64,000 bases of DNA from an uncultured Robinsoniella sp. (GTDB lineage Bacteria; Bacillota; Clostridia; Lachnospirales; Lachnospiraceae), in assembly GCA_900539655.1 (NCBI GenBank), contig UQCR01000019.1, forward strand, positions 1-64,000, in the 5' to 3' direction. The stretch's first letter is position 1, and each line of letters opens with the position of its first letter. This document shows positions 8,507-17,076 of the stretch, piece after piece. The translations under genes were made by a program, and so were the position numbers. The notes beneath the pieces are model-generated. The model was not told where the DNA came from, searched no databases, and worked only from the letters and a program-made list of their open reading frames with translations.

Positions 8507-9373
8507 TTCGTAACCCTGAAAAATTTTGGCGATGGGTGAATTTTCCGAGAGAATCACGGTTTTGTCATCCCCCGTCATGGAAGCTTTGAGAGCATCCAGG
8601 CTTCTGACATAGGAGTAGAAATCAGTCTTGCCTTCGTCTGCATAGGCTGCGGAGAGAATTTTCATGTATTCCGCTTCTCCTTCTGCTGTGAGAATTTCTG
8701 CCTGTTTTTCCGCCTCGGATATTTTAATTGCTATTTCTTTATCGGTGGTATTGCGGATAACCTTCGCTTCTGATTTTCCTTCTGCTGTGTAAGTTGCTGC
8801 GATGTTGTTCCGCTCTGAGATCATTCGTTCAAATACTGCCTCTTTGTTATCATTAGGCAGATCCAGCTGCTTTGTCTCAAAAACCAGAAGTTCGATCCCA
8901 TACTGGTCCATGTTATTGCCGATATTTTCCATTACGCTGGTAGAAAGCACGCCGTCACGGCTGGTAATCACTTCATCCTGGGTCATGCTGCTGATCACGT
9001 TTTTAGTTGCGTTATAAACGGCTGTGTTAATTCTGTTTTCGGCATTCGTCTGGGAAGAGTTCAAGGTCTGTGCAAATTTAAGTGGGTCGATAATCTTCCA
9101 TAATACATAACTGTCGCTGATCATGGTTTTCTTATCTTTTGTAATAACATCAGACGGTACCAGATCAGAGAGCAGTGTTTCCTTTGGCAGAGTATCTGCT
9201 GTCTGGATAAAAGGAATCTTAAAATGGATTCCGGGTTCAGCAATTACGCGGCTGACCTTACCAAACTGGCGGACCAGTTTATATTCATTCTGTCTGGAAA
9301 TAACCACGGAAGATGCCAGTGTAACCACTGCAGCTACCGCTGCAAAACAGACTATAACAACTTTCTTCTTCAT
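8504..9373 (-). CDS. hflC: SPFH/band-7 membrane protein, HflC-like
   Basis: The 289-residue protein has one N-terminal membrane helix (about residues 4-24). An SPFH domain follows (ARG-type NEYKLVRQFGKVSRVI, ISERNNIAATYTAEGKSEA) and then a helical tail. With HflK it is expected to form the large SPFH cage that holds FtsH and tunes membrane protein turnover. AAGGAGG precedes ATG 9373. It lies 14 bases after hflK in the same operon and ends at a bidirectional terminator. Regulation is probably from the riboswitch upstream of hflK. Confidence 0.92.
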   Translation of the reverse strand: MKKKVVIVCFAAVAAVVTLASSVVISRQNEYKLVRQFGKVSRVIAEPGIHFKIPFIQTADTLPKETLLSDLVPSDVITKDKKTMISDSYVLWKIIDPLKFAQTLNSSQTNAENRINTAVYNATKNVISSMTQDEVITSRDGVLSTSVMENIGNNMDQYGIELLVFETKQLDLPNDNKEAVFERMISERNNIAATYTAEGKSEAKVIRNTTDKEIAIKISEAEKQAEILTAEGEAEYMKILSAAYADEGKTDFYSYVRSLDALKASMTGDDKTVILSENSPIAKIFQGYE

Positions 9374-9387
9374 AATTTTAATCCTCC

Positions 9388-10506
9388 TTATTGTGCATCC
9401 GTTTGCGGAGTTTCCGGGTTTACAGTTTCGGCAGCTGGATTTTCCACAGTATTGGAATTGCTTTCCTTAGTGGCATCAGACTGCCCGGTACTGTCTTTTT
9501 CCGACTCCTGTTTCTGTTTGTCAGAGGTATTGTTCTCTGCAAATGGTTCTAAAGGAAGAACCTTCGAAACCCCGCTTCCGTTGTCTATTACGATCTTTAA
9601 TCCCGGAAGTACGCTCTCCATTGTTTCATAGAACATACGCTGTTTTGTCACAACCGGATTTTTCTGGTATTCCTCATACATGGCATTGAATCGGGATGTC
9701 TGCGCGGTTGCTTCATTAATCCTGGTTTGCTTCTGTGCTTCAGCATCTTTGATAATCTGGTCTACTTTTGCATCTGCTTCCGGAATCTTTTCATTGCGGT
9801 ATTTGTTGGCATTATTGATTGCGGTTTCTTTTCCCTGCTTTGCGGTTTCCACAGCCTTAAATGCCTGCATGACTTCCTGGGTGGGGGGTGCTGAGTCCTG
9901 GATGGTAATGTTCACCAGCTGGAGTCCCAGGTCCTGTTCTTCTATTTTACGGATGATCATTTCTTTAATCTTAGCCTGGATCTCGCTTTTTCCGGTAGTC
10001 AGGACATCATCAACTTTATAGCTTCCGATCACAGTACGGATACAGCTCTGAGAGATACTTTTTAAAATATCCTCCGGACGCTGGGAAGCATATAAATACT
10101 GGACGGGTTCTGCAATACGGTACTCCACAAAAAAGTCTACATTGATAAAGTTGTAATCCGACGTAATCATAATGCCTTCGGTATCTATGGTCTGGTTGTT
10201 TTCAATTGTATAGCCAATGGGGAATCCCTGAATCGTGGTATTCACTTTTTTTACCTGTTGAATTCCCGGAATTTTAAAATGTAGTCCGGTTTCCGTGACG
10301 GCTTTGGGTTTCCCAAGTGTTGTAAGCACCGCCTGCTCCTGTTCCTGAATCTGATAAAAGGATCCGGATATAATGAAGACGGCTGCCGCAGCAGCTGCCA
10401 CCAGGATGGCAACCTTTTTTGCACCTCTGGCTGTTTTCTTAACCTTTTTGTTGAATTTCTTTTTTGAATCATTAAAAATATTATTGTTCATGTTAGGGTT
10501 CCACAT
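9388..10506 (-). CDS. hflK: SPFH/band-7 membrane protein, HflK-like
   Basis: The 372-residue protein has a basic N-terminus, a membrane helix (about residues 32-50), an SPFH domain (GIMITSDYNFINVDFFVEYR) and a helical AEAQKQTRINEA region. It ends in a hydrophilic Ser/Thr/Glu tail of about 50 residues. It is the partner of HflC in the FtsH-associated membrane complex. GAGGAGG precedes ATG 10506. The leader of about 270 bases contains a riboswitch-like element, a terminator and an extra palindrome, so expression is likely controlled by attenuation. The call as HflK rather than another SPFH paralogue rests on gene order and length. Confidence 0.9.
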   Translation of the reverse strand: MWNPNMNNNIFNDSKKKFNKKVKKTARGAKKVAILVAAAAAAVFIISGSFYQIQEQEQAVLTTLGKPKAVTETGLHFKIPGIQQVKKVNTTIQGFPIGYTIENNQTIDTEGIMITSDYNFINVDFFVEYRIAEPVQYLYASQRPEDILKSISQSCIRTVIGSYKVDDVLTTGKSEIQAKIKEMIIRKIEEQDLGLQLVNITIQDSAPPTQEVMQAFKAVETAKQGKETAINNANKYRNEKIPEADAKVDQIIKDAEAQKQTRINEATAQTSRFNAMYEEYQKNPVVTKQRMFYETMESVLPGLKIVIDNGSGVSKVLPLEPFAENNTSDKQKQESEKDSTGQSDATKESNSNTVENPAAETVNPETPQTDAQ

Positions 10507-10582
10507 ACAAATCCTCCTCGTAATTGTCCGGCATATAAATAACTTCCATGGCAGAAATTTATTTCCGTTCCCTCTGAGAGAA

Positions 10583-10607
10583 TGTCTTAAATGATCATTT
10601 TAAGACA
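10583..10607. repeat. Palindrome in the hflKC leader
   Basis: TGTCTTAAA and TTTAAGACA flank a TGATCAT centre. It lies between the riboswitch terminator and hflK. It could be an operator or an mRNA hairpin. Confidence 0.5.
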
Positions 10608-10633
10608 AGCTCCGGTTACAAAAGAAAAAGGTA

Positions 10634-10680
10634 TTAAAAAAAGACTTTTATCCCAGACTGACTGCTGGAATAAAAGTCTT
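10634..10680 (-). terminator. Riboswitch-linked intrinsic terminator before hflK
   Basis: On the minus strand AAGACTTTTATTCCAG pairs with CTGGGATAAAAGTCTT (16 pairs, one G-U), and seven T residues follow. The 5' arm shares AAGACTTTT with the 3' strand of the riboswitch closing stem, so the two structures exclude each other. Confidence 0.9.
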
Positions 10681-10775
10681 GCTAATTACTTACATGACGC
10701 GGATATCGCTATCGTTCTGACGCCTTCATGTACCATCTGATTTATATTTACGATGGTAGCTACTCCCTTTTCTTT
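10669..10775 (-). promoter_or_regulatory. yybP-ykoY (manganese-type) riboswitch upstream of hflKC
   Basis: Read on the minus strand, the element opens with AAAAGGGAGTAGC and closes with TTAGCAAGACTTTT, both hallmarks of the yybP-ykoY family. Between them, TACCATC pairs with GATGGTA. A second arm is closed by ACATGA/TCATGT and contains GCGTCA and a GNRA hairpin (GATA-GCGA-TATC). AAAAG of the 5' end can pair with CTTTT of the 3' end. Known members sense Mn2+ and usually turn genes on by blocking a terminator, and that topology is present here. The gene it controls here is hflK, not a metal exporter. Confidence 0.82.
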
Positions 10776-10781
10776 GTTAAA

Positions 10782-10810
10782 AGATTATCATAAATTGTCG
10801 AAAAATGCAA
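10782..10810 (-). promoter_or_regulatory. Promoter of the riboswitch-hflKC transcript
   Basis: On the minus strand TTGCAT (10810-10805) and TAATCT (10787-10782) are 17 bases apart. The predicted start falls just before the riboswitch 5' stem. Confidence 0.65.
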
Positions 10811-10843
10811 GTACTTTTTTATAATTTTTCTAATTAAGCTAAA

Positions 10844-11797
10844 TTAACAGGTTGCACCGCCTACGAGATGCAGTTTTGCATCCACAATTTCCTGTTTACG
10901 GTCTAACAGATCGTTTGCCAGAAGCTGTGCTTCTACATTTTCAAAACCAATGCGTTCGATTGTCGTGGAGAAACGTTCCCCTGTTTTTCCCTGTTCCCGG
11001 AAGAGCAGGATGGCTTTTTCGATGACATCCAGGGCTTCTTCTTTGGTGGTAAATACTTTATTTAATGCTTTTCCGATTGCAATGCGTTTTCCCCATCTGC
11101 CGCCAATATAAATTTTGAATCCAGGAACTCCTTCTTCTATGGCATCAAACCGGCATTTTCCGATACAGCGGCCACAGTTATTGCATGCTTCTTCGTCAAT
11201 TTCCAGGATGCCGTCAACTACTTTTGCAGCACCCACCGGACAGGCTGTTTCTACAGAACATTTTTTACATCCGTTGCAGCAATCCTCTTCAAAGACAGGA
11301 GTCATCTGTCCAATGATACCAATGTCGTTTAGATCCGGTTTTACACAGTTGTTCGGACATCCGCCTACGGCAATTTTAAATTTGTGAGGCAGTTTTACCG
11401 TATTGTAGCCAACATAGAACCGGTCATGGATTTCTTCCGATATTGCAAATGCATCTAACAGGCCGTATTGGCAGGTAGTTCCCTTACAGGCTACCACAGG
11501 GCGTACCTTAGAACCGGTTCCGCCGGTCACTAAACCTGCTTTAGAAAGATGGGTACGAAATTCTTCGATTTTTTCAAATGGTATTCCCTGTACTTCGATA
11601 GTAAGCCTGGTGGTTAGTGTAACGATCCCGTTTCCATACAGATTGGCGGCTTCTGAGATACATTTCATCTGATCTGCTGTAATTTTACCGTTAATGGTGA
11701 TGATTCTTCCGGAAAAATTATCGGTTCCTCTGTTGCTTAAAAATCCTAATGCTTTTACTCTTTTTTCTTCTTCTGGGCTGATTGTTAAAGTTGCCAT
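10844..11797 (-). CDS. Siroheme/4Fe-4S nitrite/sulfite reductase-like protein with two ferredoxin clusters
   Basis: The 317-residue protein has a ferredoxin-like half-domain and then the siroheme/Fe-S region: C104-X4-C109 (ACKGTTC) and C147-X3-C151 (GGCPNNC). The first spacing is one residue shorter than the usual C-X5-C of sulfite reductases. Two 4Fe-4S ferredoxin motifs follow (CNGCKKCSVETACP and CNNCGRCIGKC). Such compact proteins resemble the catalytic subunit of anaerobic sulfite reductase, but no AsrA/B partner is visible. It lies 64 bases after a CoA-disulfide reductase/rhodanese gene on the same strand, pointing to sulfur reduction or sulfide handling. AGGAGG precedes ATG 11797. Confidence 0.85.
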   Translation of the reverse strand: MATLTISPEEEKRVKALGFLSNRGTDNFSGRIITINGKITADQMKCISEAANLYGNGIVTLTTRLTIEVQGIPFEKIEEFRTHLSKAGLVTGGTGSKVRPVVACKGTTCQYGLLDAFAISEEIHDRFYVGYNTVKLPHKFKIAVGGCPNNCVKPDLNDIGIIGQMTPVFEEDCCNGCKKCSVETACPVGAAKVVDGILEIDEEACNNCGRCIGKCRFDAIEEGVPGFKIYIGGRWGKRIAIGKALNKVFTTKEEALDVIEKAILLFREQGKTGERFSTTIERIGFENVEAQLLANDLLDRKQEIVDAKLHLVGGATC

Positions 11798-11861
11798 TTC
11801 TTTCCTCCTGAGTTATGTAGTGGTATTTGTTCGTTTTAGGCTTCATGGTTATTTAAGCCGG

Positions 11862-13493
11862 TTATCCTTCTATTTCAATTTCATTGAATGCGGTCCCGCC
11901 TTCTAAGACGCTGGTATTGGTATAGCCGTAGTATTTCAGACGGTTCTGAAGCATATAGGCACGTTTTCCTTTGCTGCATACCAGTAAAAGCTTTTCATCG
12001 GTGCTTAAGCCTGAAACAGGTCCATTTACAGAAGAAAGGTCTACATATCGTGCGCCGTCGATCTGCGGGGTTATGGATGCATCAATGACCTGATATCCAT
12101 CTGCCTTTCCTTCCTGATATTCAACAGGAGTAAAAGTTTCAAATTCGCCGTTTAGCTTATTTAATAATATATTGACCGTCTGGGTAAAGGGGTGAATGGC
12201 CGTAGAAAATGGAGGTGCATAGGCAAGATCCATGTTCTCGACTGCTTCCAGTTCAGCATGCAGGGTGATGGCTGTAGCAGCAATGTCAACCATTTTATCT
12301 ACAGCACCTTTACCGGCAGCCTGTAAACCAAGCAGTTCATGTGTGGTTTTGTCGGCAATCATTTTCACAATAAATACAGAAGCTCCTGGATAATAGTGAG
12401 CCTTGTCATCCACTACGGAAATAACGCTGATTACATCTCTTTTGGCGGCAAGGGCAGCAGCCTCACTCAGCCCGGTTTTGCCTATATTTAATTCCGGCAG
12501 CTTGCAGACGCCTGTGCCCAGTACCCCTTGGTAGGAGAGCTTCTTTTCACTTATATTCTGAGCGGCAATACGTCCTTCTATATTTGCGGAGGACCCCATA
12601 GGCGACCATGCATGTTCTTCTGTTATGGCATTTGTGACGCTGGCACAGTCTCCAATTGCATAAATATCTTCATCATTGGTCTGTAAGTATTCATTCACTT
12701 TTATGGTTCTGTTAGGCATAAGTTCGATGCCTGTATCCGAGAGGAAGCCTGTATTTGCCCGGATTCCGATTGAAAGTATTACGGCATCGGCTTTCATTGT
12801 CCGCCTGGAAGTCTGGACTTTTTCTACCTGATCAGTTCCAAGAATAGCCTCTAACCGTGTTCCGGTAAAAGACATAATGCCTTGGTCAGCCAGATGGTTT
12901 TCAATATATCCGGCAAACTCGGCGTCAAATCCCGGCAATATCTGATCAGCCATATCAATGACAGAAACGCGCACACCTTTAGACGCCAGATTTTCAGCAA
13001 CTTCCAGTCCAATGAAGCCGGCACCTGCGATAACTGCACGTTTGATACCGGAGGTTTCCAATGTTTCTCTCAGAGAGATTGCATCTTCCGGAGTTCTCAT
13101 ATAGAAGACATTTTTTAAATGGATCCCCTCTATTGGCGGAATGACGGGACTTGCACCGGAAGCAATGATTAATTTGTCATAGGAATAGACACAAGATTCA
13201 TTTGTCTTCAGGTTAACAGCGGTGACTGTTTTTTCAGCCCGGTTGATCTTGGTTACTTCTGTCTGGGTGGACACTTTAACACCGGTTTGCTTTGCAAAGC
13301 TTTCCGGTGTGTTGACGATCAGTTCTTCTTTGTCTTCGATCACGCTTCCAACATAGTAAGGAAGGCCGCATCCGGCATAGGAAATCTCAGTGCTTTTTGT
13401 TAGAATCTGTACGTCATATCCCTGGTTTTCACGTTTCAACTTTGCAGCCGCTTTGGTGCCGGCAGCGACGCCTCCAATGATTAATACTTTCAT
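11862..13493 (-). CDS. CoA-disulfide reductase-type flavoprotein with C-terminal rhodanese domain
   Basis: The start is ATG 13493 (MKVLIIGGVAAG), giving 543 residues; an upstream in-frame start at 13628 adds a sequence with no family match. It is a pyridine-nucleotide-disulfide oxidoreductase with an FAD-binding GGVAAG motif and the single redox-active Cys of the CoADR group (C42 in YAGCGLPYYVG). A second nucleotide-binding motif (AVIAGAGFIGLEVAE), a dimerisation domain and a rhodanese domain with active-site Cys (LLVCSKGKRA) follow. CoADR-rhodanese fusions reduce CoA persulfides or polysulfide. Gene order with the reductase downstream and the divergent LysR gene supports a sulfur role. Confidence 0.9.
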   Translation of the reverse strand: MKVLIIGGVAAGTKAAAKLKRENQGYDVQILTKSTEISYAGCGLPYYVGSVIEDKEELIVNTPESFAKQTGVKVSTQTEVTKINRAEKTVTAVNLKTNESCVYSYDKLIIASGASPVIPPIEGIHLKNVFYMRTPEDAISLRETLETSGIKRAVIAGAGFIGLEVAENLASKGVRVSVIDMADQILPGFDAEFAGYIENHLADQGIMSFTGTRLEAILGTDQVEKVQTSRRTMKADAVILSIGIRANTGFLSDTGIELMPNRTIKVNEYLQTNDEDIYAIGDCASVTNAITEEHAWSPMGSSANIEGRIAAQNISEKKLSYQGVLGTGVCKLPELNIGKTGLSEAAALAAKRDVISVISVVDDKAHYYPGASVFIVKMIADKTTHELLGLQAAGKGAVDKMVDIAATAITLHAELEAVENMDLAYAPPFSTAIHPFTQTVNILLNKLNGEFETFTPVEYQEGKADGYQVIDASITPQIDGARYVDLSSVNGPVSGLSTDEKLLLVCSKGKRAYMLQNRLKYYGYTNTSVLEGGTAFNEIEIEG

Positions 13494-13577
13494 ATGTACA
13501 AAACCTCTTTTCCTGTTATATGTATTACTATAACACTTGTTTATTAATAAGAAAAATGATATTATCTTATCATAAAC

Positions 13578-13592
13578 ATAGGTAAAACCTAT
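13578..13592. promoter_or_regulatory. Candidate LysR operator
   Basis: ATAGGT-AAA-ACCTAT is a perfect dyad in the divergent intergenic region and fits the T-N11-A rule of LysR sites. Outer bases TTATC and GATAA extend the symmetry. It lies between the CoADR gene and lysR. Confidence 0.55.
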
Positions 13593-13656
13593 AGATAAAT
13601 TTGGAAGAAGTATGAAGGAAGAGCACATCCAGCTTGCGCAATTCGGAGGGATAATT

Positions 13657-14580
13657 ATGACAATCAGACATCTGAGGATTTTTGTGATGGTAGCAGACTG
13701 CGGGACAATGAGCCTGGCAGCGGAGAAGATGTTCCTGTCCCAGCCTACGGTAAGTCAGGCAATACGGGAATTAGAAGAACATTACGGGGGACTTTTGTTT
13801 GAACGGCTGTCTAAACATCTTTACATAACGGATCTGGGCGATAAGCTATTGGGATATGCCAGAGAAGTTCTTCGGCAGTTTGAATATCTGGAAGAGCAGA
13901 TGCTAAGCAAAAAGCAGATGAAATTACTGCGTGTGGGGACCTCAATGACAGTAGGAACCTGTCTTTTGCCGGATATGGTGCAGCGATTTAAACAGATGCA
14001 GGAGAATGTGGATATTTTCGCCTGTGTGAATAATACAAAAGTGATTGAACAAAAGCTCATGGAAGCGGAACTGGATGTGGCGCTGGTTGAAGGACAAGTC
14101 AAAAGCCCCGATCTGGTGGTCAGGCCGATGATTGAAGATGAGCTTGTTTTAGTCTGCGCAAAAAACCATCCTTTTGCCGGAATGAAGAGGCTTTATTTCT
14201 GCCAGTTGGAGAATCAGAAGTTTGTTATGCGGGAGAAGGGAAGCGGAACGCGGGAGCTCTTTGAAAAAGACCTGGAAAAGCACAGGGTTAAGGTAAATGT
14301 TGCCTGGGAGGTAGTGGGAACTGAGGCAATTAAACATGCCATTATAAAGGACAACTGCCTGAGCGTAATTGCCTACAGGCTGGTAGAAGAAGAGGTCAGT
14401 TCTGGGGAAATGTATTTGTTCAGGGAAGAGAATAACAGATGGAAACGCAGCTTTGATTTGGTTTACCACAAGGATAAATTTATCAATGAGGGCATTCTTT
14501 CATTCATTGACTGTCTGCGGTTTTACGGCAGCAGAGAAGGGATTGGCGGACTACAGATGGGAAGGCTGTCAGAGGGGTAG
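13657..14580 (+). CDS. LysR-family transcriptional regulator, probable sulfur-operon activator
   Basis: The start is ATG 13657, with CGGAGGG at 13644-13650; the in-frame start at 13612 lacks a site. The protein has 307 residues. The winged HTH occupies residues 1-60 (MSLAAEKMFLSQPTVSQAIRELE) and a periplasmic-binding-like effector domain follows. It is transcribed away from the CoADR/reductase operon, the usual arrangement for a LysR regulator and its target. The effector may be a sulfur metabolite such as O-acetylserine, but that is inference from context. Confidence 0.9.
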   Translation: MTIRHLRIFVMVADCGTMSLAAEKMFLSQPTVSQAIRELEEHYGGLLFERLSKHLYITDLGDKLLGYAREVLRQFEYLEEQMLSKKQMKLLRVGTSMTVGTCLLPDMVQRFKQMQENVDIFACVNNTKVIEQKLMEAELDVALVEGQVKSPDLVVRPMIEDELVLVCAKNHPFAGMKRLYFCQLENQKFVMREKGSGTRELFEKDLEKHRVKVNVAWEVVGTEAIKHAIIKDNCLSVIAYRLVEEEVSSGEMYLFREENNRWKRSFDLVYHKDKFINEGILSFIDCLRFYGSREGIGGLQMGRLSEG

Positions 14581-14593
14581 AGGGTAGATCGGT

Positions 14594-16264
14594 ATGAGTG
14601 ATAAAAAAGGTTTTTTTATTTTTTTTCTTATAGTTGTGGTGGTCTGGGGGCAGAAAGTGCTGCCTGCGCAGGCTGTAAAATATCCTGATATTCAGAATGT
14701 CAGAAGAGTGACAAATGAACCCATTCAGAATAGCAGAACAGATACCCTTGCAAGCATGGTATCGGGCAGTGCTAAAAGTTACCGGCTGGCGTTATCTCCC
14801 TATATGGACCCTGTAATTACTTTAAAGGATTCTGCTATGGAACAGGTTAAACTTCCCGTGGAAGTAAAGGTTTTACTCTATGAGAGTAATGAATCAGAAA
14901 ATGGGGATTTTTCAAGGTTGCCAATTAATGAAAGTATACCGGTCGTGTGGTCCCAGGAAAGCTTTCAAAAAGGTCAGGCTGGGGGACAGGATTTTATACT
15001 TAAGGGAGATTTTGTATTCACGGATGGACAGAAGGCAGTGATTGAAAACTGGGAGGAGATAAAGCCTGAGCTTTCTGTGCGTATCAGTAACATAGCGAAT
15101 GCTAAACGTCTGAAAGTAAAATGGAATCAGAAACGTCTGATTATTAATTATGACAAACCGTGGGGGGCGGGACAGCTATGGCTGGAATATTCCAAGGACC
15201 TGGCTGACTGGACCTCCTGTGACGTTACGGATTCCCTGACCAATGACTATTATGATGTGGGAACCTGCATGCTGTATGTGCCTGAGGTTGGCACCTATTA
15301 TGTGAGGATTAAGATTATAGATTTTGTATACGAGGGTTATACAGATATCTGGAAGGCGGAGTATGCTACGGGCATATGCAGCAGATACCAGCCATCAGAA
15401 AGTGTAAATCCTCCCGGGGCTGACGAATCCACCGGTAACAATACATCTGATGACAGCAGCAGCGGCTCCAATACAGAGATAGAAACGGAGTCTTCGGAAG
15501 CAGAATTAGGAGACGGAGGCAGCGGAGGCGATCGGGGTGGCGGGGGAACGAAAGAGCCGGACCGCCGTCCGAATACTCCTTCAAAGGGAGACAGTAATAC
15601 TTCCGGATCAGGGAACAAGCAGAAACCGGATAAAGGAAAAGGAAGCGGTGGATCTAAAGGGAGTGAAGCGGCATCTGAAGACAAGGATGGGCACCTAACC
15701 GGAAGCGGGCAGACTGGAACAAAGGGTATGGGAGCAGATGGTTCAGGAGCAGATAGTATGGGATCTGATGGTTCAGGAGCAGATGGCATGGGAGCGGATG
15801 GTTCGGGATCGAATGGTTCGGGAGCAAATGGCATGGGATCGGATGGTACCGGAACGAATGGGATGCAACCAGATAGTTCAGGAACTGGTGGATTAGGAAC
15901 AGATGGAATACAGACAGGTGGCAGAGTAGTGGATGGATTAGAAATGAGTGGCGCAGATATGAATTCCCATAAGGATGAGAATACAGCTCATGGAAAAAGT
16001 TCCAATAACAGCAATGAGAGAAGTTCTGCAAATTATGCCGCACCCGGGGTGGACGAGGAGGAAAAAGAAGATGTGGAAGCTGAAAATCTGGACGGAACAA
16101 CAGGATTAACAGAGGGAGTATCCGACAAAAAATCAGCAGCTGCAGGTTATACGGAGGTTAAGCAGAGGAAAAGGGAAGAAAGTTTGGATAAAAAAATAGC
16201 AACAGCTGTTTTCTGCCTTTTAGCCGGGAGCGGTGGGGTATGTTATTTCCGCAGGAGAAATTAA
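14594..16264 (+). CDS. Secreted, membrane-anchored repeat protein
   Basis: The 556-residue protein starts with a signal peptide (FFIFFLIVVVVWG then AQA, about residues 1-27). A folded region of about 240 residues follows with no family I recognise. Next come about 200 residues of Ser/Gly/Asp-rich low complexity, with short repeats of the form GADGSGADGMG and GSDGSGADSM. A C-terminal membrane helix and RRRN end the protein, as in an anchor without LPXTG. It lies 13 bases after lysR and just before a two-component pair on the same strand. It may be the surface protein that this pair senses or controls. Confidence 0.75.
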   Translation: MSDKKGFFIFFLIVVVVWGQKVLPAQAVKYPDIQNVRRVTNEPIQNSRTDTLASMVSGSAKSYRLALSPYMDPVITLKDSAMEQVKLPVEVKVLLYESNESENGDFSRLPINESIPVVWSQESFQKGQAGGQDFILKGDFVFTDGQKAVIENWEEIKPELSVRISNIANAKRLKVKWNQKRLIINYDKPWGAGQLWLEYSKDLADWTSCDVTDSLTNDYYDVGTCMLYVPEVGTYYVRIKIIDFVYEGYTDIWKAEYATGICSRYQPSESVNPPGADESTGNNTSDDSSSGSNTEIETESSEAELGDGGSGGDRGGGGTKEPDRRPNTPSKGDSNTSGSGNKQKPDKGKGSGGSKGSEAASEDKDGHLTGSGQTGTKGMGADGSGADSMGSDGSGADGMGADGSGSNGSGANGMGSDGTGTNGMQPDSSGTGGLGTDGIQTGGRVVDGLEMSGADMNSHKDENTAHGKSSNNSNERSSANYAAPGVDEEEKEDVEAENLDGTTGLTEGVSDKKSAAAGYTEVKQRKREESLDKKIATAVFCLLAGSGGVCYFRRRN

Positions 16265-16398
16265 TTTAATGAAAATTAATTTGTGATTGGTGAGACAGAA
16301 CGGGAGTTGGATCGTATATAGTGATATGGAACTAATATACCGTGACAGGAATGAATTTCAAACATACGCTGGAGTTTAGAAGGAGAATTAATAAAGTG

Positions 16399-17076
16399 AT
16401 GTACCGAATATTAATTGTTGAAGATGACCGTGCACTGCGCACTGTTAATAAAATCTATTTTGAGCAGGCGGGTTTTCAGGTGTATGAGGCGGAGAATGTA
16501 GAACAGGCATACAGGAAGATGGAACAGTCAGAGGCAGACTGCGTTTTGCTGGATATATCCCTTCCCGATGGGAATGGATTTGAAGTATGCAGTAAAATGA
16601 AAGAAAGAAGGGACATCCCCATTATTTTTGTATCTAATCATCTTGAGGAAGAAAATCGGATTAACGGATTTTTGGCAGGTGGTGATGATTACATAACGAA
16701 GCCATACAGTTTAAAGGAGCTGGAGCTGCGCATTTATGCCAGGCTTAAGCCCTATGGTACCCAGGAAGCTGCGGACCGTATTCTGCATTTTCCACCAATT
16801 GAGATTTATGTATCTACAAGAACGGTGGTCTGCGGGGATAAGAAGATTACTTTTACCGCTGCTGAATTTAATATTATCTATTTTTTGGCCAGACATCCGG
16901 ACAAGGTGTATTCTGCCGCCAAGATCTATGATAATGTCTGGAACCAGCCAAACCTTGGTGACGCACATACCGTTCAGGTTCATCTTGCACAGGCGCGCAA
17001 GAAAATGAACGGACTGAGGGAGGGACACAATTACATTGAAACAATATGGGGACGAGGATATAAGTTCAATTCATAA
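16399..17076 (+). CDS. OmpR-family response regulator
   Basis: The start is ATG 16399 (MYRILIVEDD), with AGGAG at 16381; an in-frame ATG at 16342 would add 19 non-homologous residues. The 225-residue protein has a receiver domain (phospho-acceptor Asp in CVLLDISLPDG, Lys in YITKPYS) and a winged-helix DNA-binding domain ending TIWGRGYKF. It overlaps the kinase gene downstream by 41 bases if that gene uses its TTG start. Confidence 0.92.
   Translation: MYRILIVEDDRALRTVNKIYFEQAGFQVYEAENVEQAYRKMEQSEADCVLLDISLPDGNGFEVCSKMKERRDIPIIFVSNHLEEENRINGFLAGGDDYITKPYSLKELELRIYARLKPYGTQEAADRILHFPPIEIYVSTRTVVCGDKKITFTAAEFNIIYFLARHPDKVYSAAKIYDNVWNQPNLGDAHTVQVHLAQARKKMNGLREGHNYIETIWGRGYKFNS

Noticed and set aside
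15337..15834. Minus-strand Pro-rich ORF opposite the surface repeat protein
   Set aside because: It is the antisense reading of the Gly/Ser/Asp repeats; the plus strand has a signal peptide, membrane anchor and start.
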